From positions 124,001-188,000 of the forward strand of contig NZ_JOFZ01000010.1 of assembly GCF_000721265.1 (NCBI RefSeq): a stretch of 64,000 nt of DNA, given 5' to 3'. This document shows, in pieces, positions 34,056-43,483 of the stretch. The position numbers were made by a program, and so were the translations under genes. Within the stretch, counting starts at the first letter, position 1. Each line of letters begins with the position of its first letter. The notes below the pieces were generated by a model. That model was not told the origin of the DNA. It did not search any database and saw nothing but the letters and a program-made list of their open reading frames with translations. The DNA is from Streptomyces sp. NRRL F-5126 (GTDB lineage Bacteria; Actinomycetota; Actinomycetes; Streptomycetales; Streptomycetaceae).

Positions 34056-34301
34056 ATGGCCGATCCACCCGGGCACCGCACGAGCCAACCCCGGCCTCCG
34101 GCCGGGAGCCGCCGGGCGCTGCTCACCGGCCTGGGCACCCCGGCCGCACGGCGCGGCGGCGCTGCCGGTGCTCGGTCCCGATCAGGACTGGGCCACCGTG
34201 CTCGCCAGGACGCCACAGGTGCAGCTCGCGCCGGGCATCTCCCCCGCCTCGCCGGGAACGTCACCGAGCTGATGCCCTGGCCAAGCGAGCCCGCCGGCTG
34301 A
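34056..34301 (+). pseudogene. remnant of a Tat-exported protein gene
   Basis: From the ATG at 34056 the frame reads MADPPGHRTSQPRPPAGSRRALLTGLGTPAAR, which looks like a twin-arginine signal (SRRALLTGLG), and then loses protein character. A second frame continues with LPVLGPDQDWATVLARTPQVQLAPGISP from ~34160 and stops at ~34273, while the first frame goes on to 34301. This suggests a frameshifted and shortened former gene at the 3' end of the sialidase operon. Identity unknown. Confidence 0.35.
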
Positions 34302-34319
34302 CGCGCGGGGGCGCAGGCG

Positions 34320-35135
34320 TCAGGCGCCCGGCCGGGTGGCGTAGAAGGCGACGGCCGAGGCAGCGGCCACGTTCAGCGAGTCGACGCCGGCGTCCATCGG
34401 GATGCGCACGTGCTCGTCGGCGGCGCGCAGCGCGCCCGCCGACAGCCCGTCGCCCTCGGTGCCGAGCATCAGGGCCAGTCTGGGGTGGCGGCGGGCGGCG
34501 AGCTCGTCGAGGGTGACCGAGTCCCCGGTCAGGCAGAGGGCGGCGAGCGTGAACCCGTGCTCGCGCAGCAGTCCGGCGTCCCGTGGCCAGGACTCCAGCC
34601 TGCTGTACGGGACGGAGAGCACGGCGCCCATGGACACCTTCACGGCACGCCGGTAGAGCGGGTCGGCGCAGCGCGGTGTGAGCAGCACGGCGTCCACGCC
34701 AAGAGCCGCCGCGTTGCGGAAGGCGGCGCCCAGGTTGGCGTGGTCGACCGTGTCCTCGAAGACCGCGACACGGCGTCTGCCGGCGCCGGCGAGGAGTTCG
34801 GCGGGCGGCGGCAGCGGCTTCCTCGCCATGGACGCGAGGGCGCCACGGTGCACGTGGTAGCCGGTGACGCGCTCGGCGAGCGCCGGTTCGACCACGTAGA
34901 CCGGCGCGGTGGCCGCGTCGATCACGTCCCGCATGGTGGAGAGCCATTTCGCCGAAAGCAGCATGGACCGCATCGCGTAACCCGCCGCGACGGACCGGCG
35001 GATGACCTTCTCGCCCTCCGCGATGAACAGGCCCTCCGCGGGCTCACGCCGGCGCCGCAGCTGCACGTCGGTGAGGTCCGTGTAGTCGTGCAGGCGCGGG
35101 TCGGCCGGGTCGTCGAGGACGATCGGTTCCGCCAC
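34320..35135 (-). CDS. SpoU/TrmH-family RNA 2'-O-methyltransferase
   Basis: The 271-residue protein has an N-terminal L30e-like RNA-binding domain (EGLFIAEGEKVIRRSVAAGYAMRSMLLSAKW) and a SPOUT knot with the three family motifs: EDTVDHANLGAAFRNAAALG, LMLGTEGDGLS and IPMDAGVDSLNVAAASAVAFY. It methylates rRNA or tRNA using S-adenosylmethionine; the target is not readable. GTG at 35135 is 4 bp after the cobA stop, so it is likely in one operon with cobA. An upstream in-frame start at 35168 would overlap cobA. Confidence 0.9.
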   Translation of the reverse strand: MAEPIVLDDPADPRLHDYTDLTDVQLRRRREPAEGLFIAEGEKVIRRSVAAGYAMRSMLLSAKWLSTMRDVIDAATAPVYVVEPALAERVTGYHVHRGALASMARKPLPPPAELLAGAGRRRVAVFEDTVDHANLGAAFRNAAALGVDAVLLTPRCADPLYRRAVKVSMGAVLSVPYSRLESWPRDAGLLREHGFTLAALCLTGDSVTLDELAARRHPRLALMLGTEGDGLSAGALRAADEHVRIPMDAGVDSLNVAAASAVAFYATRPGA

Positions 35136-35139
35136 CGGC

Positions 35140-36462
35140 TCAGCCCTTCCCGACCGCGACGACGTCACCGATGACGATCACGGCGGGCGGCCGCACGGCC
35201 TCGGCCCTGGCGGTCGCGCCCACGGTGGCGAGGGTGGCGTCCACTCGGCGCTGCGCGGCGGTCGTACCCTCCTGGACGAGCGCGACGGGCGTGGCCGGGT
35301 CCTTGCCGTGCCCGATGAGCGCGGCGGCGATCGCGCCGATCTTGTCGACGCCCATGAGGACGACGAGGGTGCCGGTGAGCCGGGCGAGCGCCGCCCAGTC
35401 CACCAGCGAGCGCGCGTCGCCCGGCGCGACGTGGCCGCTGACGACGGTGAACTCGTGTGCCACGCCCCGGTGGGTGACGGGGATTCCGGCGGCGCCCGGC
35501 ACGCTGATGGTGCTGGAGATGCCGGGGACGACGGTGCAGGGGATGCCGGCCTCGGCGAGCGCCTGCGCCTCCTCCATGCCCCGGCCGAAGACGAAGGGGT
35601 CGCCGCCCTTGAGGCGCACGACGGCCTTCCCCGCCCTGGCGTGCTCGACGAGCGCGGCGTTGATGGCGTCCTGCGCCATGGCGCGGCCGTAGGGGATCTT
35701 CGCCGCGTCGATGACCTCGACGTGCGGGGGGAGTTCGTCGAGCAGGTCGCGCGGTCCGAGGCGGTCGGCGATGACGACGTCGGCCGCGGCGAGCAGGCGG
35801 CGGCCGCGGACGGTGATGAGGTCGGGGTCGCCCGGCCCGCCGCCGACGAGCGCGACGGGCACGGGCCCGGTGGGCGCGGCGCCGTCGTCGGTGGCCTGCT
35901 CGCGGGCGGCGCCGATGGTTCCGTCGCGCAGGCCTTCGAGCACCGCGTCCCTGATGGCGGCGGAGCGGCGCGGATCGCGGTGGCGTGCGTCGCGTCCCGC
36001 GAGGACGGCGACGGTGACGCCTTCGTCGCGGCCCGTGGCCGGGGTCCACGCGGTGGCGGCCTCGGCGTCGTCGCTGCGTACGCACCACGTGCGGCCGCGC
36101 TCGGCCTCGGCCGAGGCGGCCGCGTTGGCGGCGGCGTCGCCGGTGGCGACGAGGGCGTACCAGGCGTCCGCGAGGTCGCCCTCCGCGTAGCGGCGGCGCT
36201 CCCAGCGCAGTTCGCCGGCCGTGGCCATGGCCTCGACCGAGGGCGTCGCGGACGGCGAGACCAGCACGATGTCCGCACCCGCGGCGATCAGCGCGGGCAG
36301 ACGGCGCTGGGCGACCTGGCCGCCGCCGATGACGACGACCCGGCGCCCGGCCAGGCGGAGCCCGACGGGATAGGCGGGGTGGCCGGCGTCGTGCGGCCCC
36401 TCATGTGCCCGGGCGGGGCCGGGTGAGGGGTGTCGCGGTGCGTCGTCGTGGGGCTCGGCCAT
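35140..36462 (-). CDS. cobA: uroporphyrinogen-III C-methyltransferase with N-terminal siroheme-synthase-like domain
   Basis: The 440-residue protein joins a Rossmann precorrin-2 dehydrogenase-like domain (VGLRLAGRRVVVIGGGQVAQRRLPALIAAGADI, ~33-65) to a SUMT domain (from VALVGGGPGDPDLITVRG, ~205 onward, with VVRLKGGDPFVFGRGMEE, VPGISSTISVPGAAGIPVTHR and LVVLMG). SUMT methylates uroporphyrinogen III at C2 and C7, the branch to siroheme and cobalamin. The layout is CysG-like but lacks a clear ferrochelatase middle part, and whether the dehydrogenase works is unknown. GAGGAG precedes the ATG at 36462. It belongs with bluB-cobT and cbiET to a corrinoid gene group. Confidence 0.92.
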   Translation of the reverse strand: MAEPHDDAPRHPSPGPARAHEGPHDAGHPAYPVGLRLAGRRVVVIGGGQVAQRRLPALIAAGADIVLVSPSATPSVEAMATAGELRWERRRYAEGDLADAWYALVATGDAAANAAASAEAERGRTWCVRSDDAEAATAWTPATGRDEGVTVAVLAGRDARHRDPRRSAAIRDAVLEGLRDGTIGAAREQATDDGAAPTGPVPVALVGGGPGDPDLITVRGRRLLAAADVVIADRLGPRDLLDELPPHVEVIDAAKIPYGRAMAQDAINAALVEHARAGKAVVRLKGGDPFVFGRGMEEAQALAEAGIPCTVVPGISSTISVPGAAGIPVTHRGVAHEFTVVSGHVAPGDARSLVDWAALARLTGTLVVLMGVDKIGAIAAALIGHGKDPATPVALVQEGTTAAQRRVDATLATVGATARAEAVRPPAVIVIGDVVAVGKG

Positions 36463-36629
36463 GCGTACGGCTCCTCGGGCGGGTTCGTCTGATGGCCGCT
36501 GCACCGGTGGAGCGGCTGGTGGGGCGCGGTGCGTGGTGGTGGTGGGACCACTTTACGGGGCGGCGCGCGGGAACCGGCGGGCCCCGCACGCCACTCGGCG
36601 CGGGACCCGTCGGAGGTGGGTGGCGGTCG

Positions 36630-39600
36630 CTACTTCTCCGTCACTCCGGCCGAGTCGAACGTCGCCACCTCGTGCATCGCACGCGCCGCGCTCTGGACGA
36701 GCGGGAGCGCGAGCAGCGCGCCCGTGCCCTCGCCCAGGCGCAGGTCGAGGTCGACCAGGGGGCGCAGGCCCAGCTTGTTCAGGGCCGCCATGTGGCCGGG
36801 TTCCGCGCTGCGGTGACCCGCGATGCAGGCCGCCAGGGCCTCGGGGGCGATCGCGCGGGCCACCAGGGCCGCCGCGCCCGCGCTGACACCGTCCAGGATC
36901 ACCGGCGTACGCATCGACGCGCCGCCCAGCAGGAAGCCCACGAGCGCGGCGTGCTCAAGGCCGCCGACGGCCGCGAGCACGCCGATCGGGTCGGCCGGGT
37001 CGGGGCGGTGCAGTTCGAGCGCGCGCCGCACGACGTCGACCTTGCGCGCGTGCGTCTCGTCGTTGATGCCGGTGCCGCGCCCCGTGACCTCGGCAGGGTC
37101 CATGCCGGTGAAGACCGAGATCAGCGCCGCGGACACGGTGGTGTTCGCGATCCCCATCTCGCCGGTGAGCAGCGCCTTGTTGCCCGCCGTCACCAGATCG
37201 CGTGCCGTCTCGATGCCGACCTCGATGGCCGCGACGGCCTCCTCTCGGGTCATCGCCGGGCCCGTGGCCAGGTCGGCGGTGCCCGCCCTGACCTTCCGCG
37301 GCAGCAGACCCGACGTGGCCGGCAGGTCCGTCGCCACACCGACGTCCACGATGCACACCTCGGCGCCCACCTGCGTGGCGAACGCGTTGCACACCGCGCC
37401 GCCGCCGAGGAAGTTGGCCACCATCTGCGCCGTGACCTCCTGCGGCCACGGCGTCACGCCCTGGGCGTGCACGCCGTGGTCGCCCGCGAAGATCGCGACG
37501 GCCGCGGGCTCGGGGATCGGCGGCGGGCTCTTCCGCGACAATCCGCTGAGCTGTGCGGAGATGATCTCCAGCACGCCAAGTGCCCCTGACGGCTTGGTCA
37601 TGCGCTTCTGGCGCTCCCACGCCTCGCCGAGCGCCTTCGCGTCCAGCGGCCTGATCGCCGCGACGGTCTCCTCCAGCAGGTCGTGCGGCTCAGCGCCCGG
37701 CAGCACGCGCCTGCCGTACGTCTCCTCGTGGACGACCCAGGCGAGCGGGCGCCGCTTCGACCAGCCGGCCTGCATCAGCTCGGGGTCCTCGGGGAACGCG
37801 TCGACGTACCCGACGCACAGGTACGCCACGACCTCCAGATGGTCGGGCAGGCCGAGCGCGCGCACCATCTCGCGCTCGTCGAAGAAGCTGACCCAGCCGA
37901 CGCCGAGGCCCTCGGCGCGCGCCGCGAGCCACAGGTTCTCCACGGCGAGGGCCGACGAGTAGGGCGCCATCTGCGGCTGCGTGTGCCGCCCCAGGGTGTG
38001 CCGGCCGCCGCGCGTCGGGTCCGCGGTGACGACGATGTTGACCGGGGTGTCGAGGATCGCCTCGATCTTCAGTTCCTTGAACTGCTTGGCCCGCCCCTTC
38101 GGCAGCGACTTCGCGTACGCGTCGCGCTGGCGCTGGGCCAGTTCGTGCATCGCGCGGCGGGTCTCCTCGGAGCGGATGACCACGAAGTCCCACGGCTGCG
38201 AGTGGCCCACACTCGGCGCGGTGTGCGCGGCCTCGAGCACCCGCAGCAGCACGTCGTGCGGGACGGGGTCGGAGCGGAAGCCGTTGCGGATGTCGCGGCG
38301 TTCGCGCATCACGCGCAGGACCGTGTCGCGTTCGGCCTCGTCGTAGCCGGACGGCGCGGGGGTGGCGGCGGCAGGCGCCGGCACGGCCGGCGTCTCGCTC
38401 GCCGCGGGCGCCTCACCGGGCACCGGCGCTGGCGCTGTCCCGGGAGCGGGCGGGGCTGCCGGTGCCTCTTCCGGCCCGGTCCCGGGGCCGGGCTCCGCGG
38501 TCGGGACGGCGCTCGCCGTCCCGACCTGCTCCTGCACGCGTGACGCGTCTCCCGGCGCAGGGGACGGCTGGTCCGCGTGCGCGGCCGGGGCCCCGGCGGG
38601 GGTCTGCGCCGCAGGGGCAGCGGCGGCGGGCGCCGTCTCCTGCGCGTCGGCCTCGGGCTGCTGCTCCGGGGCGGGCTCCGGGGCGGGCTCCGGCACGGCG
38701 GGGTCCTGCACCGGGACAACCCCTGCCTCGGGGCTCCGCGCCGCCTCGGGTGCCTGCGCCGTCTCGCGTGCCTGCGCGTCAGGTGCCTGCGCCTCGGGGG
38801 CGGCCTGTGGCTCGGCGCTCGGCGCCGCATCGGGTGCCTGCACGCCGGGTTCTCCCACCGGTGGCTCCGCCGCCTCCGGCGCCACCGCGGCTTCTGCGGG
38901 CGGCTCGGCGACGGGGGCGTCCTGGAGGACGGGCGCCTGGGGGCCCGGGGCCGCTGCCTGGGCGGGCACGGTCCGTGCGGGTTCTGCGGCCTGCGGGATG
39001 GTGTGCTCCTCCTGCTGCTGCTCCTGCGCGGTCGCCCCCGCCTCGGGGGCTTCAACAGCGTCCTCGGGGGCGGGGGCAGCCTCCGGCTGCTGCTCGGGCG
39101 CCTGCTCGGCGCCCGCCTGCTGGGCCGGCGGGGCCTCTTCGAGGGATTCGAGGGCCACGTCGAGGTACTCGGGCCCGGTCGTGGGCGGCCCGGGCGTCTG
39201 CGTCCGCACGGGGTAGGCGGGCGCGGTACGCGCGGCTGGGCCCCGGTCGGCGAGTGACCGTACGACGCCGCTCGTCGGGTCGGAGACCGGCGGTCCGAAG
39301 TGCAGGGGCCTGCGCGAGGGGGCCTGGGCCCGCTCGGGCGCGGGGCCGCCGATGGACCCGTCAGGGGGTGTCGCGGGGGACGGCACGTACCCGGGGCCCG
39401 CGTCGTCCGGCGACGGCTCCTGGGGCGACGCGTCCTGCGCCACCTGCTCCTGGGGGGCGACGCGCTGGAACTCGGGCGCCTGGCCGGGCGCCTGAGCGTG
39501 GCTGAAACCCCGGCCGTCCGAACTGTAGGTCTGCTGCTGCGGCTGCGCCGTCCCCGGCTCCTCGTACGGCACCGCGTGTGCGGGGACTTGCTGGTGGGGC

Positions 39601-39989
39601 GCGTACTGATCCCCCGGCGCCTGCTGCGCCTCGCCACCCGGCGCCGGCTCCGTGACCGGCGCCGGCTGCTCTATCGACGGCACGGGATCCGGGTGCGGGT
39701 ACGCCTGCTGCGGGACGTCCGCCGCGGCCGGTGCGGGCGCCACGGGCTGCTGCGCGTAGCCGTCGTGTGCCAAGGGCACGGCGCCGGGCTGCACGTCCTG
39801 CGGCGGCACCGGCTGCGGATCGCTCCACGCGCCCTGCGCGCTCGGCATGAGCAGGAGGTCGTCGTCCTCCGCGTGCGCCTCGGACGGGCCCAGGTAGGCG
39901 TACTCGCCGACGGCCGGGACTCCCGGCTGCCCCGCCATGCCTGCGTCCTCCGGCCGTCCCTCGCCCGGGACCCCGCCGGTGTCAGTCAT
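36630..39989 (-). CDS. cobT: three-part fusion: long disordered N-terminus, BluB and CobT
   Basis: The frame encodes 1119 residues. Residues 1 to ~545 are low-complexity Pro/Ala/Glu/Gln-rich sequence without a fold signal. Residues ~546-765 are a BluB-type flavin enzyme (RDTVLRVMRERRDIRNGFRSDPVP, SVGHSQPWDFVVIRS, RHTQPQMAPYSSALAVENLWLAARAEGLGVGWVSFF), which makes 5,6-dimethylbenzimidazole from FMN. Residues ~766-1119 are CobT (MTKPSGALGVLE, FAGDHGVHAQGVT, GEMGIANTTVSAAL, GTGINDETHARK, catalytic Glu in LGEGTGALLALPL), which attaches ribose phosphate to it. Consecutive lower-ligand steps are thus in one chain. GAGGGG precedes the ATG at 39989. I recall similar long CobT proteins in other Streptomyces. 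Confidence 0.9.
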   Translation of the reverse strand: MTDTGGVPGEGRPEDAGMAGQPGVPAVGEYAYLGPSEAHAEDDDLLLMPSAQGAWSDPQPVPPQDVQPGAVPLAHDGYAQQPVAPAPAAADVPQQAYPHPDPVPSIEQPAPVTEPAPGGEAQQAPGDQYAPHQQVPAHAVPYEEPGTAQPQQQTYSSDGRGFSHAQAPGQAPEFQRVAPQEQVAQDASPQEPSPDDAGPGYVPSPATPPDGSIGGPAPERAQAPSRRPLHFGPPVSDPTSGVVRSLADRGPAARTAPAYPVRTQTPGPPTTGPEYLDVALESLEEAPPAQQAGAEQAPEQQPEAAPAPEDAVEAPEAGATAQEQQQEEHTIPQAAEPARTVPAQAAAPGPQAPVLQDAPVAEPPAEAAVAPEAAEPPVGEPGVQAPDAAPSAEPQAAPEAQAPDAQARETAQAPEAARSPEAGVVPVQDPAVPEPAPEPAPEQQPEADAQETAPAAAAPAAQTPAGAPAAHADQPSPAPGDASRVQEQVGTASAVPTAEPGPGTGPEEAPAAPPAPGTAPAPVPGEAPAASETPAVPAPAAATPAPSGYDEAERDTVLRVMRERRDIRNGFRSDPVPHDVLLRVLEAAHTAPSVGHSQPWDFVVIRSEETRRAMHELAQRQRDAYAKSLPKGRAKQFKELKIEAILDTPVNIVVTADPTRGGRHTLGRHTQPQMAPYSSALAVENLWLAARAEGLGVGWVSFFDEREMVRALGLPDHLEVVAYLCVGYVDAFPEDPELMQAGWSKRRPLAWVVHEETYGRRVLPGAEPHDLLEETVAAIRPLDAKALGEAWERQKRMTKPSGALGVLEIISAQLSGLSRKSPPPIPEPAAVAIFAGDHGVHAQGVTPWPQEVTAQMVANFLGGGAVCNAFATQVGAEVCIVDVGVATDLPATSGLLPRKVRAGTADLATGPAMTREEAVAAIEVGIETARDLVTAGNKALLTGEMGIANTTVSAALISVFTGMDPAEVTGRGTGINDETHARKVDVVRRALELHRPDPADPIGVLAAVGGLEHAALVGFLLGGASMRTPVILDGVSAGAAALVARAIAPEALAACIAGHRSAEPGHMAALNKLGLRPLVDLDLRLGEGTGALLALPLVQSAARAMHEVATFDSAGVTEK

Positions 39990-40326
39990 GCGTACCCCTC
40001 GCCCATCGGTTCTGCTCCTTCAGCAAGCCCTTCGCCGGAGTCGTGCAGAGCCGTGGCCCCGGCCGCTCGTCCATAACAACGAGCGGGGGCGCCGCGCGGC
40101 ACGAAGGACCGCGGCCCCGGCGTGTCCCCGGACGCTGCCGCCGGCCGTGTGGCGCCTTCGCCGACGGCCGGCCGCGGACCGCGCGCCGTTGCGCGTTCCC
40201 CCGGTTTGCGCGTACCGCAGGGGGATCCAAAAGGGTTCCCTTGTCCGGATATTGAACGCCGAAACGGCGGGCTGCCGGCTGCGGTGCAACGGTCGGCCAG
40301 CCTACCCCGCGCGCCACCGGACGGGG
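39990..40326. other. 337-bp spacer between cobT and cbiET
   Basis: No gene is supported. It contains the cobT promoter region. I looked for a cobalamin riboswitch (B12 box, GCCACTG-type core) upstream of cobT and did not find one. Confidence 0.5.
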
Positions 40327-41565
40327 TCAGGGGGCGCTGTCGGGGCGCTGCCCTGCCACCAGGAAGACGACCGCGCGCTCGCGCTCCGACCAGTCGCCCG
40401 TGTCGAGGCCGACGGACTGCAGGAGCGCGCACTCGACGGTGTAGCCGCCCTCGTCGAGGGCGGCGGAGACGGCCTCCGCCTCGTCGCGGGTGGCGGCGTG
40501 CGTGACGATCCGCTCCGGCCTGCGGTCGGCGCAGGCGGTGACGACGTCGAGTCCCCCGCCGCCGATCCGTACGACGTCGGGCTCCGGCAGGCGTTCGAGT
40601 ACGTGGGGCGCGCGCCCCTGGACGACCTGGAGTTGCACCCCGGCGCGCCGGGCGGCCGCCGCGGTGGACGCGCACGCGCCCTCCTCCTCGTCGACGGCGA
40701 TGACGGCTGCCCCGAACCGCGCGGCCTCCGCCGCGACGGCGCCGCTGCCCGATCCGATGTCCCAGACCAGGTCGCCCGTCCGCGCGCCGATGCGGGCGAG
40801 CTGGGCCGCGCGCAGCCAGGTCGACTCGCCCTCGTCCAGGGTGACGCCGTACTCCTCGGTGGGCAGCGCCCAGCCGCGTGCCGCGGACCGCCGCGCCGGG
40901 TCGGCGCCGAGCAGCCAGCCGGCGGCGGCGGGTATCGGCGCCCCCTGGGCGCCGCGCGTGCCCGTGCCGCCGATGACGATGACGACGTTCGGGTCGCGCC
41001 ACACGTGGTCGGAGACCTTGTCGGAGGTGAGGACGGTGACCTGTTCGCGCTCGGTGCCGAGTTCCTCACAGATGACGAACGTGCGGTGGACGCCTTCGAG
41101 CAGCAGCGCGAGTTCGGCGGGACCCGCGCCGGGCGAGGTGAGGACGGCGACCTTGGTGTGGGCACGGCAGACGTTGACGGCGCGCCGCAGCGTGCGCCGC
41201 TGGGCCACGACGACCTGGGCGTCGTCCCAGGGCATCCCGGCGCGCGCGAAGGCGGCCGCCACGGCGGACACCGCGGGCACGACCTCCACTTCGAGGCCGT
41301 GCTCGGGGGCGCGCAGCGTGCGGACGACGCCGAAGAAGCCGGGGTCGCCGTCGGCGAGCACCACGGCGCTGCCCCGGTGGCCGGCGATGCGCCTGGCCGC
41401 GAGGTCGATGCTGCCGAGCCTGATGTGCTCGGCGTCGTCGGGCACTTCGGGAAGTGCCAGGTGGTGGGCGGCTCCGGCCACCAGGGTGGCGGCGAGGAGG
41501 GCGGATCGGGCCGCAGGGGTGAGGGGTGAGCCGTCCCAGCCGATCACCGTCACGCGGTCGGCCAT
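40327..41565 (-). CDS. cobL: precorrin-6Y C5,15-methyltransferase (decarboxylating), CbiE-CbiT fusion
   Basis: The 412-residue protein has an N-terminal CbiE tetrapyrrole methyltransferase domain (MADRVTVIGWDGSPLT, VVLADGDPGFFGVVRTL, VVPAVSAVAAAFARAGMPWDDA, VIGGTGTRGAQGAP) and a C-terminal CbiT Rossmann methyltransferase (LARIGARTGDLVWDIGSGSGAVAAEAARFGA, VVQGRAPHVLERLPEPDVVRIGGGG). It methylates C5 and C15 and decarboxylates the C12 side chain in cobalamin synthesis. The ATG at 41565 follows GGGAGAC. The same-strand neighbours bluB-cobT and cobA complete a partial corrinoid cluster; other ring-contraction genes are not in the window. Confidence 0.92.
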   Translation of the reverse strand: MADRVTVIGWDGSPLTPAARSALLAATLVAGAAHHLALPEVPDDAEHIRLGSIDLAARRIAGHRGSAVVLADGDPGFFGVVRTLRAPEHGLEVEVVPAVSAVAAAFARAGMPWDDAQVVVAQRRTLRRAVNVCRAHTKVAVLTSPGAGPAELALLLEGVHRTFVICEELGTEREQVTVLTSDKVSDHVWRDPNVVIVIGGTGTRGAQGAPIPAAAGWLLGADPARRSAARGWALPTEEYGVTLDEGESTWLRAAQLARIGARTGDLVWDIGSGSGAVAAEAARFGAAVIAVDEEEGACASTAAAARRAGVQLQVVQGRAPHVLERLPEPDVVRIGGGGLDVVTACADRRPERIVTHAATRDEAEAVSAALDEGGYTVECALLQSVGLDTGDWSERERAVVFLVAGQRPDSAP

Positions 41566-41771
41566 CGTCGTATGTCTCCCGGAGGTGTCGCGGGCGGAGT
41601 GTCGTTGGCGAAGTGCAGCGGATGCGTCGCGGCGGGGCGGGGCGCACGGCACGGTGAGAGTACCGGTACCGCCGGAGCCGCGGCAGACCGGCGGGGTGCG
41701 TCGGGGCCGCGGGTTCCGCGTGGACGCGGCGGCTGCCCGGGGCCGGGCGCGGCGCCCGTGTGCGGTCCCTG

Positions 41772-42413
41772 TCAGCGCCAGTCGGCGTAGCCGCTCGCGT
41801 AGCCGCCCGCGTCGGCGAGTTGGTCGCCGACGCCTTCGAGGTCCTCGGGCAGCAGGCTCCACACGATCAGGTCGGTCCTGATGTCGGTCCAGCCGCCGTC
41901 CTCGGTCTGCGTGCGCGCTATCCAGGCGTTGCGCAGGACGCCCTCGCTGATGCAGCCGATCTTCTGCGCGACCTGCTGTGCCGCGGTGTTGTCCGCGGCC
42001 GTGCGCAGTTCGAGGCGCTCGAACTTCCGGTCGCGGAAGAGCCACTGGGCGAGCGCGAGCATCGACTCCGTGGCGTACCCCTCGCCGCGCGCCCAGGGCG
42101 CGGTCACGTACTCGGCGTGTGCCGCGAGGATGTGCCAGTCCGTGTCGTGCAGCCGTACGGTGCCGACGAGGCGCTGCGTCAGGAACTCGGTGACGGCGAA
42201 GACGATGCCGCGGCCCTCCCTGCGTTCGGCGGGCGCGGTCCTGCCGACCCACTTCGCGGCGTCGGAGGAGGAGAAGGGGTGCGGGGCGGCGGTCCAGGCG
42301 GTGACCATCTCGTCGTTCATCATCTCGGTGCAGGCCGGGACGTCGGCCGACTCGAACGGGCGCAGCACCAGCCGCTCCGTGCTGATGGAAACGTCCGGAA
42401 AGGTGGTAGTCAT
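41772..42413 (-). CDS. GNAT acetyltransferase, RimJ/RimL-like
   Basis: The 213-residue protein reads as a RimJ-type N-acetyltransferase: STERLVLRPFESADVPACTEMMND, VGTVRLHDTDWHILAAHAEYVTAPWARGEGYATESMLALAQWLF (acetyl-CoA loop) and FERLELRTAADNTAAQQVAQKIGCISEGVLRN. The substrate may be a protein N-terminus or a small amine. GGAG gives the right spacing to the ATG at 42413; the earlier ATG at 42425 is less well placed. Confidence 0.87.
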   Translation of the reverse strand: MTTTFPDVSISTERLVLRPFESADVPACTEMMNDEMVTAWTAAPHPFSSSDAAKWVGRTAPAERREGRGIVFAVTEFLTQRLVGTVRLHDTDWHILAAHAEYVTAPWARGEGYATESMLALAQWLFRDRKFERLELRTAADNTAAQQVAQKIGCISEGVLRNAWIARTQTEDGGWTDIRTDLIVWSLLPEDLEGVGDQLADAGGYASGYADWR

Positions 42414-42555
42414 CCGCAGCTCCATGCCTGGGTCCGTCCAGCAGTGCGTCCAGTCCGCCGTAAAGGCAAAGCATGCAGCATCCGGCGGGCCTCGCGCATA
42501 GGGGGTGGCCGGGGCCGGGCGCGGGCGGGGGCCGGGGCCGTAATACTCTCGGTGA

Positions 42556-42915
42556 ATGCTTGTCGCCCTGACGATCGCGGTTACAGCGGCCGCGCTCGCC
42601 CTCGCCGCCTGGTGCGGTTACGCCGCGTACCGGGATCAGCCGACCAAGGACTGGCATTTCATCGGCATGGCCGTGGTGTCGGTGCTCGCGGTGGTGCAGC
42701 TGGTGGCGGGGATCGTGCTGGTCGCGGGCGGGCAGGAGCCGCACGACGGTTCGGTGATCTTCTTCGCGTACCTGGTGGGTGCGGTCCTCTCGGTGCCGAT
42801 CGCCGGGTTCATGTCGCTGACGGAGCGCACCAGGTGGGGCTCCGTGGTCGTCGCGGCGGGCGGGGTCGTCCTCGCCGTGCTCGAAGTGCGGCTGCACGCG
42901 ATCTGGGGCGGGTGA
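42556..42915 (+). CDS. small four-helix membrane protein
   Basis: The 119-residue protein has four hydrophobic helices (~2-23, ~36-58, ~69-87, ~95-113), joined by short loops (YRDQPTKDWH, GGQEPHDGS, TERTRW). I recognise it only as a conserved Streptomyces hypothetical. The next membrane protein gene follows after 9 bp, so the two are one transcription unit. Confidence 0.78.
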   Translation: MLVALTIAVTAAALALAAWCGYAAYRDQPTKDWHFIGMAVVSVLAVVQLVAGIVLVAGGQEPHDGSVIFFAYLVGAVLSVPIAGFMSLTERTRWGSVVVAAGGVVLAVLEVRLHAIWGG

Positions 42916-42924
42916 CGGACGGCG

Positions 42925-43422
42925 ATGGAAGAGGACGGAACGGACGTGACGGCGCAGACGACGGGCCAGGGCGGGAAGACGGCCCGGCAGACGGAAGCCG
43001 ACGGCGGGCCTGTCAAGAGGGCCAGGCTGGTCTCGGGGCCAGGCCTGGTGCTCGTGTGGCTGTACGGCGTGATGACGGTGGGCGCGGCGTCGCGCTCGGT
43101 GTACCAGATCGCGTCGGACTTCGGCCGGGCGCCGCTCGCCTACTCGCTGTCGGCGGTCGCGGCCGTGGTCTACGTGTTCATCACGTACACGCTGGTGCGC
43201 GGCGGGGAGACGGCGCGGAAGATCGCACTGGTGTGCTGCGCGCTCGAACTCGTCGGCGTACTGACAGTCGGCACGTGGACGCTCGTGGACCCGTCCGCGT
43301 TCCCCGACGCGACGGTGTGGTCGGACTACGGGATGGGCTACATCTTCATCCCTGTCGCCCTGCCGGTGACGGGCATGCTGTGGCTGCGCAGGCCCCGCAC
43401 GGCGGCGGCCGCCGCCGCCTGA
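42925..43422 (+). CDS. membrane protein with charged N-terminus
   Basis: The 165-residue protein has a ~32-residue charged head (MEEDGTDVTAQTTGQGGKTARQTEADGG), then four helices (~37-56, ~71-91, ~98-117, ~134-155) and an Arg-Pro/Ala tail. Function unknown; it is coupled to the preceding membrane protein. The ATG at 42925 is used; a GTG eight codons on (VTAQTTG) would also fit. Confidence 0.75.
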   Translation: MEEDGTDVTAQTTGQGGKTARQTEADGGPVKRARLVSGPGLVLVWLYGVMTVGAASRSVYQIASDFGRAPLAYSLSAVAAVVYVFITYTLVRGGETARKIALVCCALELVGVLTVGTWTLVDPSAFPDATVWSDYGMGYIFIPVALPVTGMLWLRRPRTAAAAAA

Positions 43423-43483
43423 CCCGGCCGGCCCGGCCGCCTGCGGTCGTGCCCCGCGCGCGTGACCGGCGTTACCGCCAATC

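Noticed and set aside
39990..40326. Cobalamin riboswitch upstream of the bluB-cobT gene
   Set aside because: I looked for the B12-box and the conserved core around it on the minus strand and could not find them.
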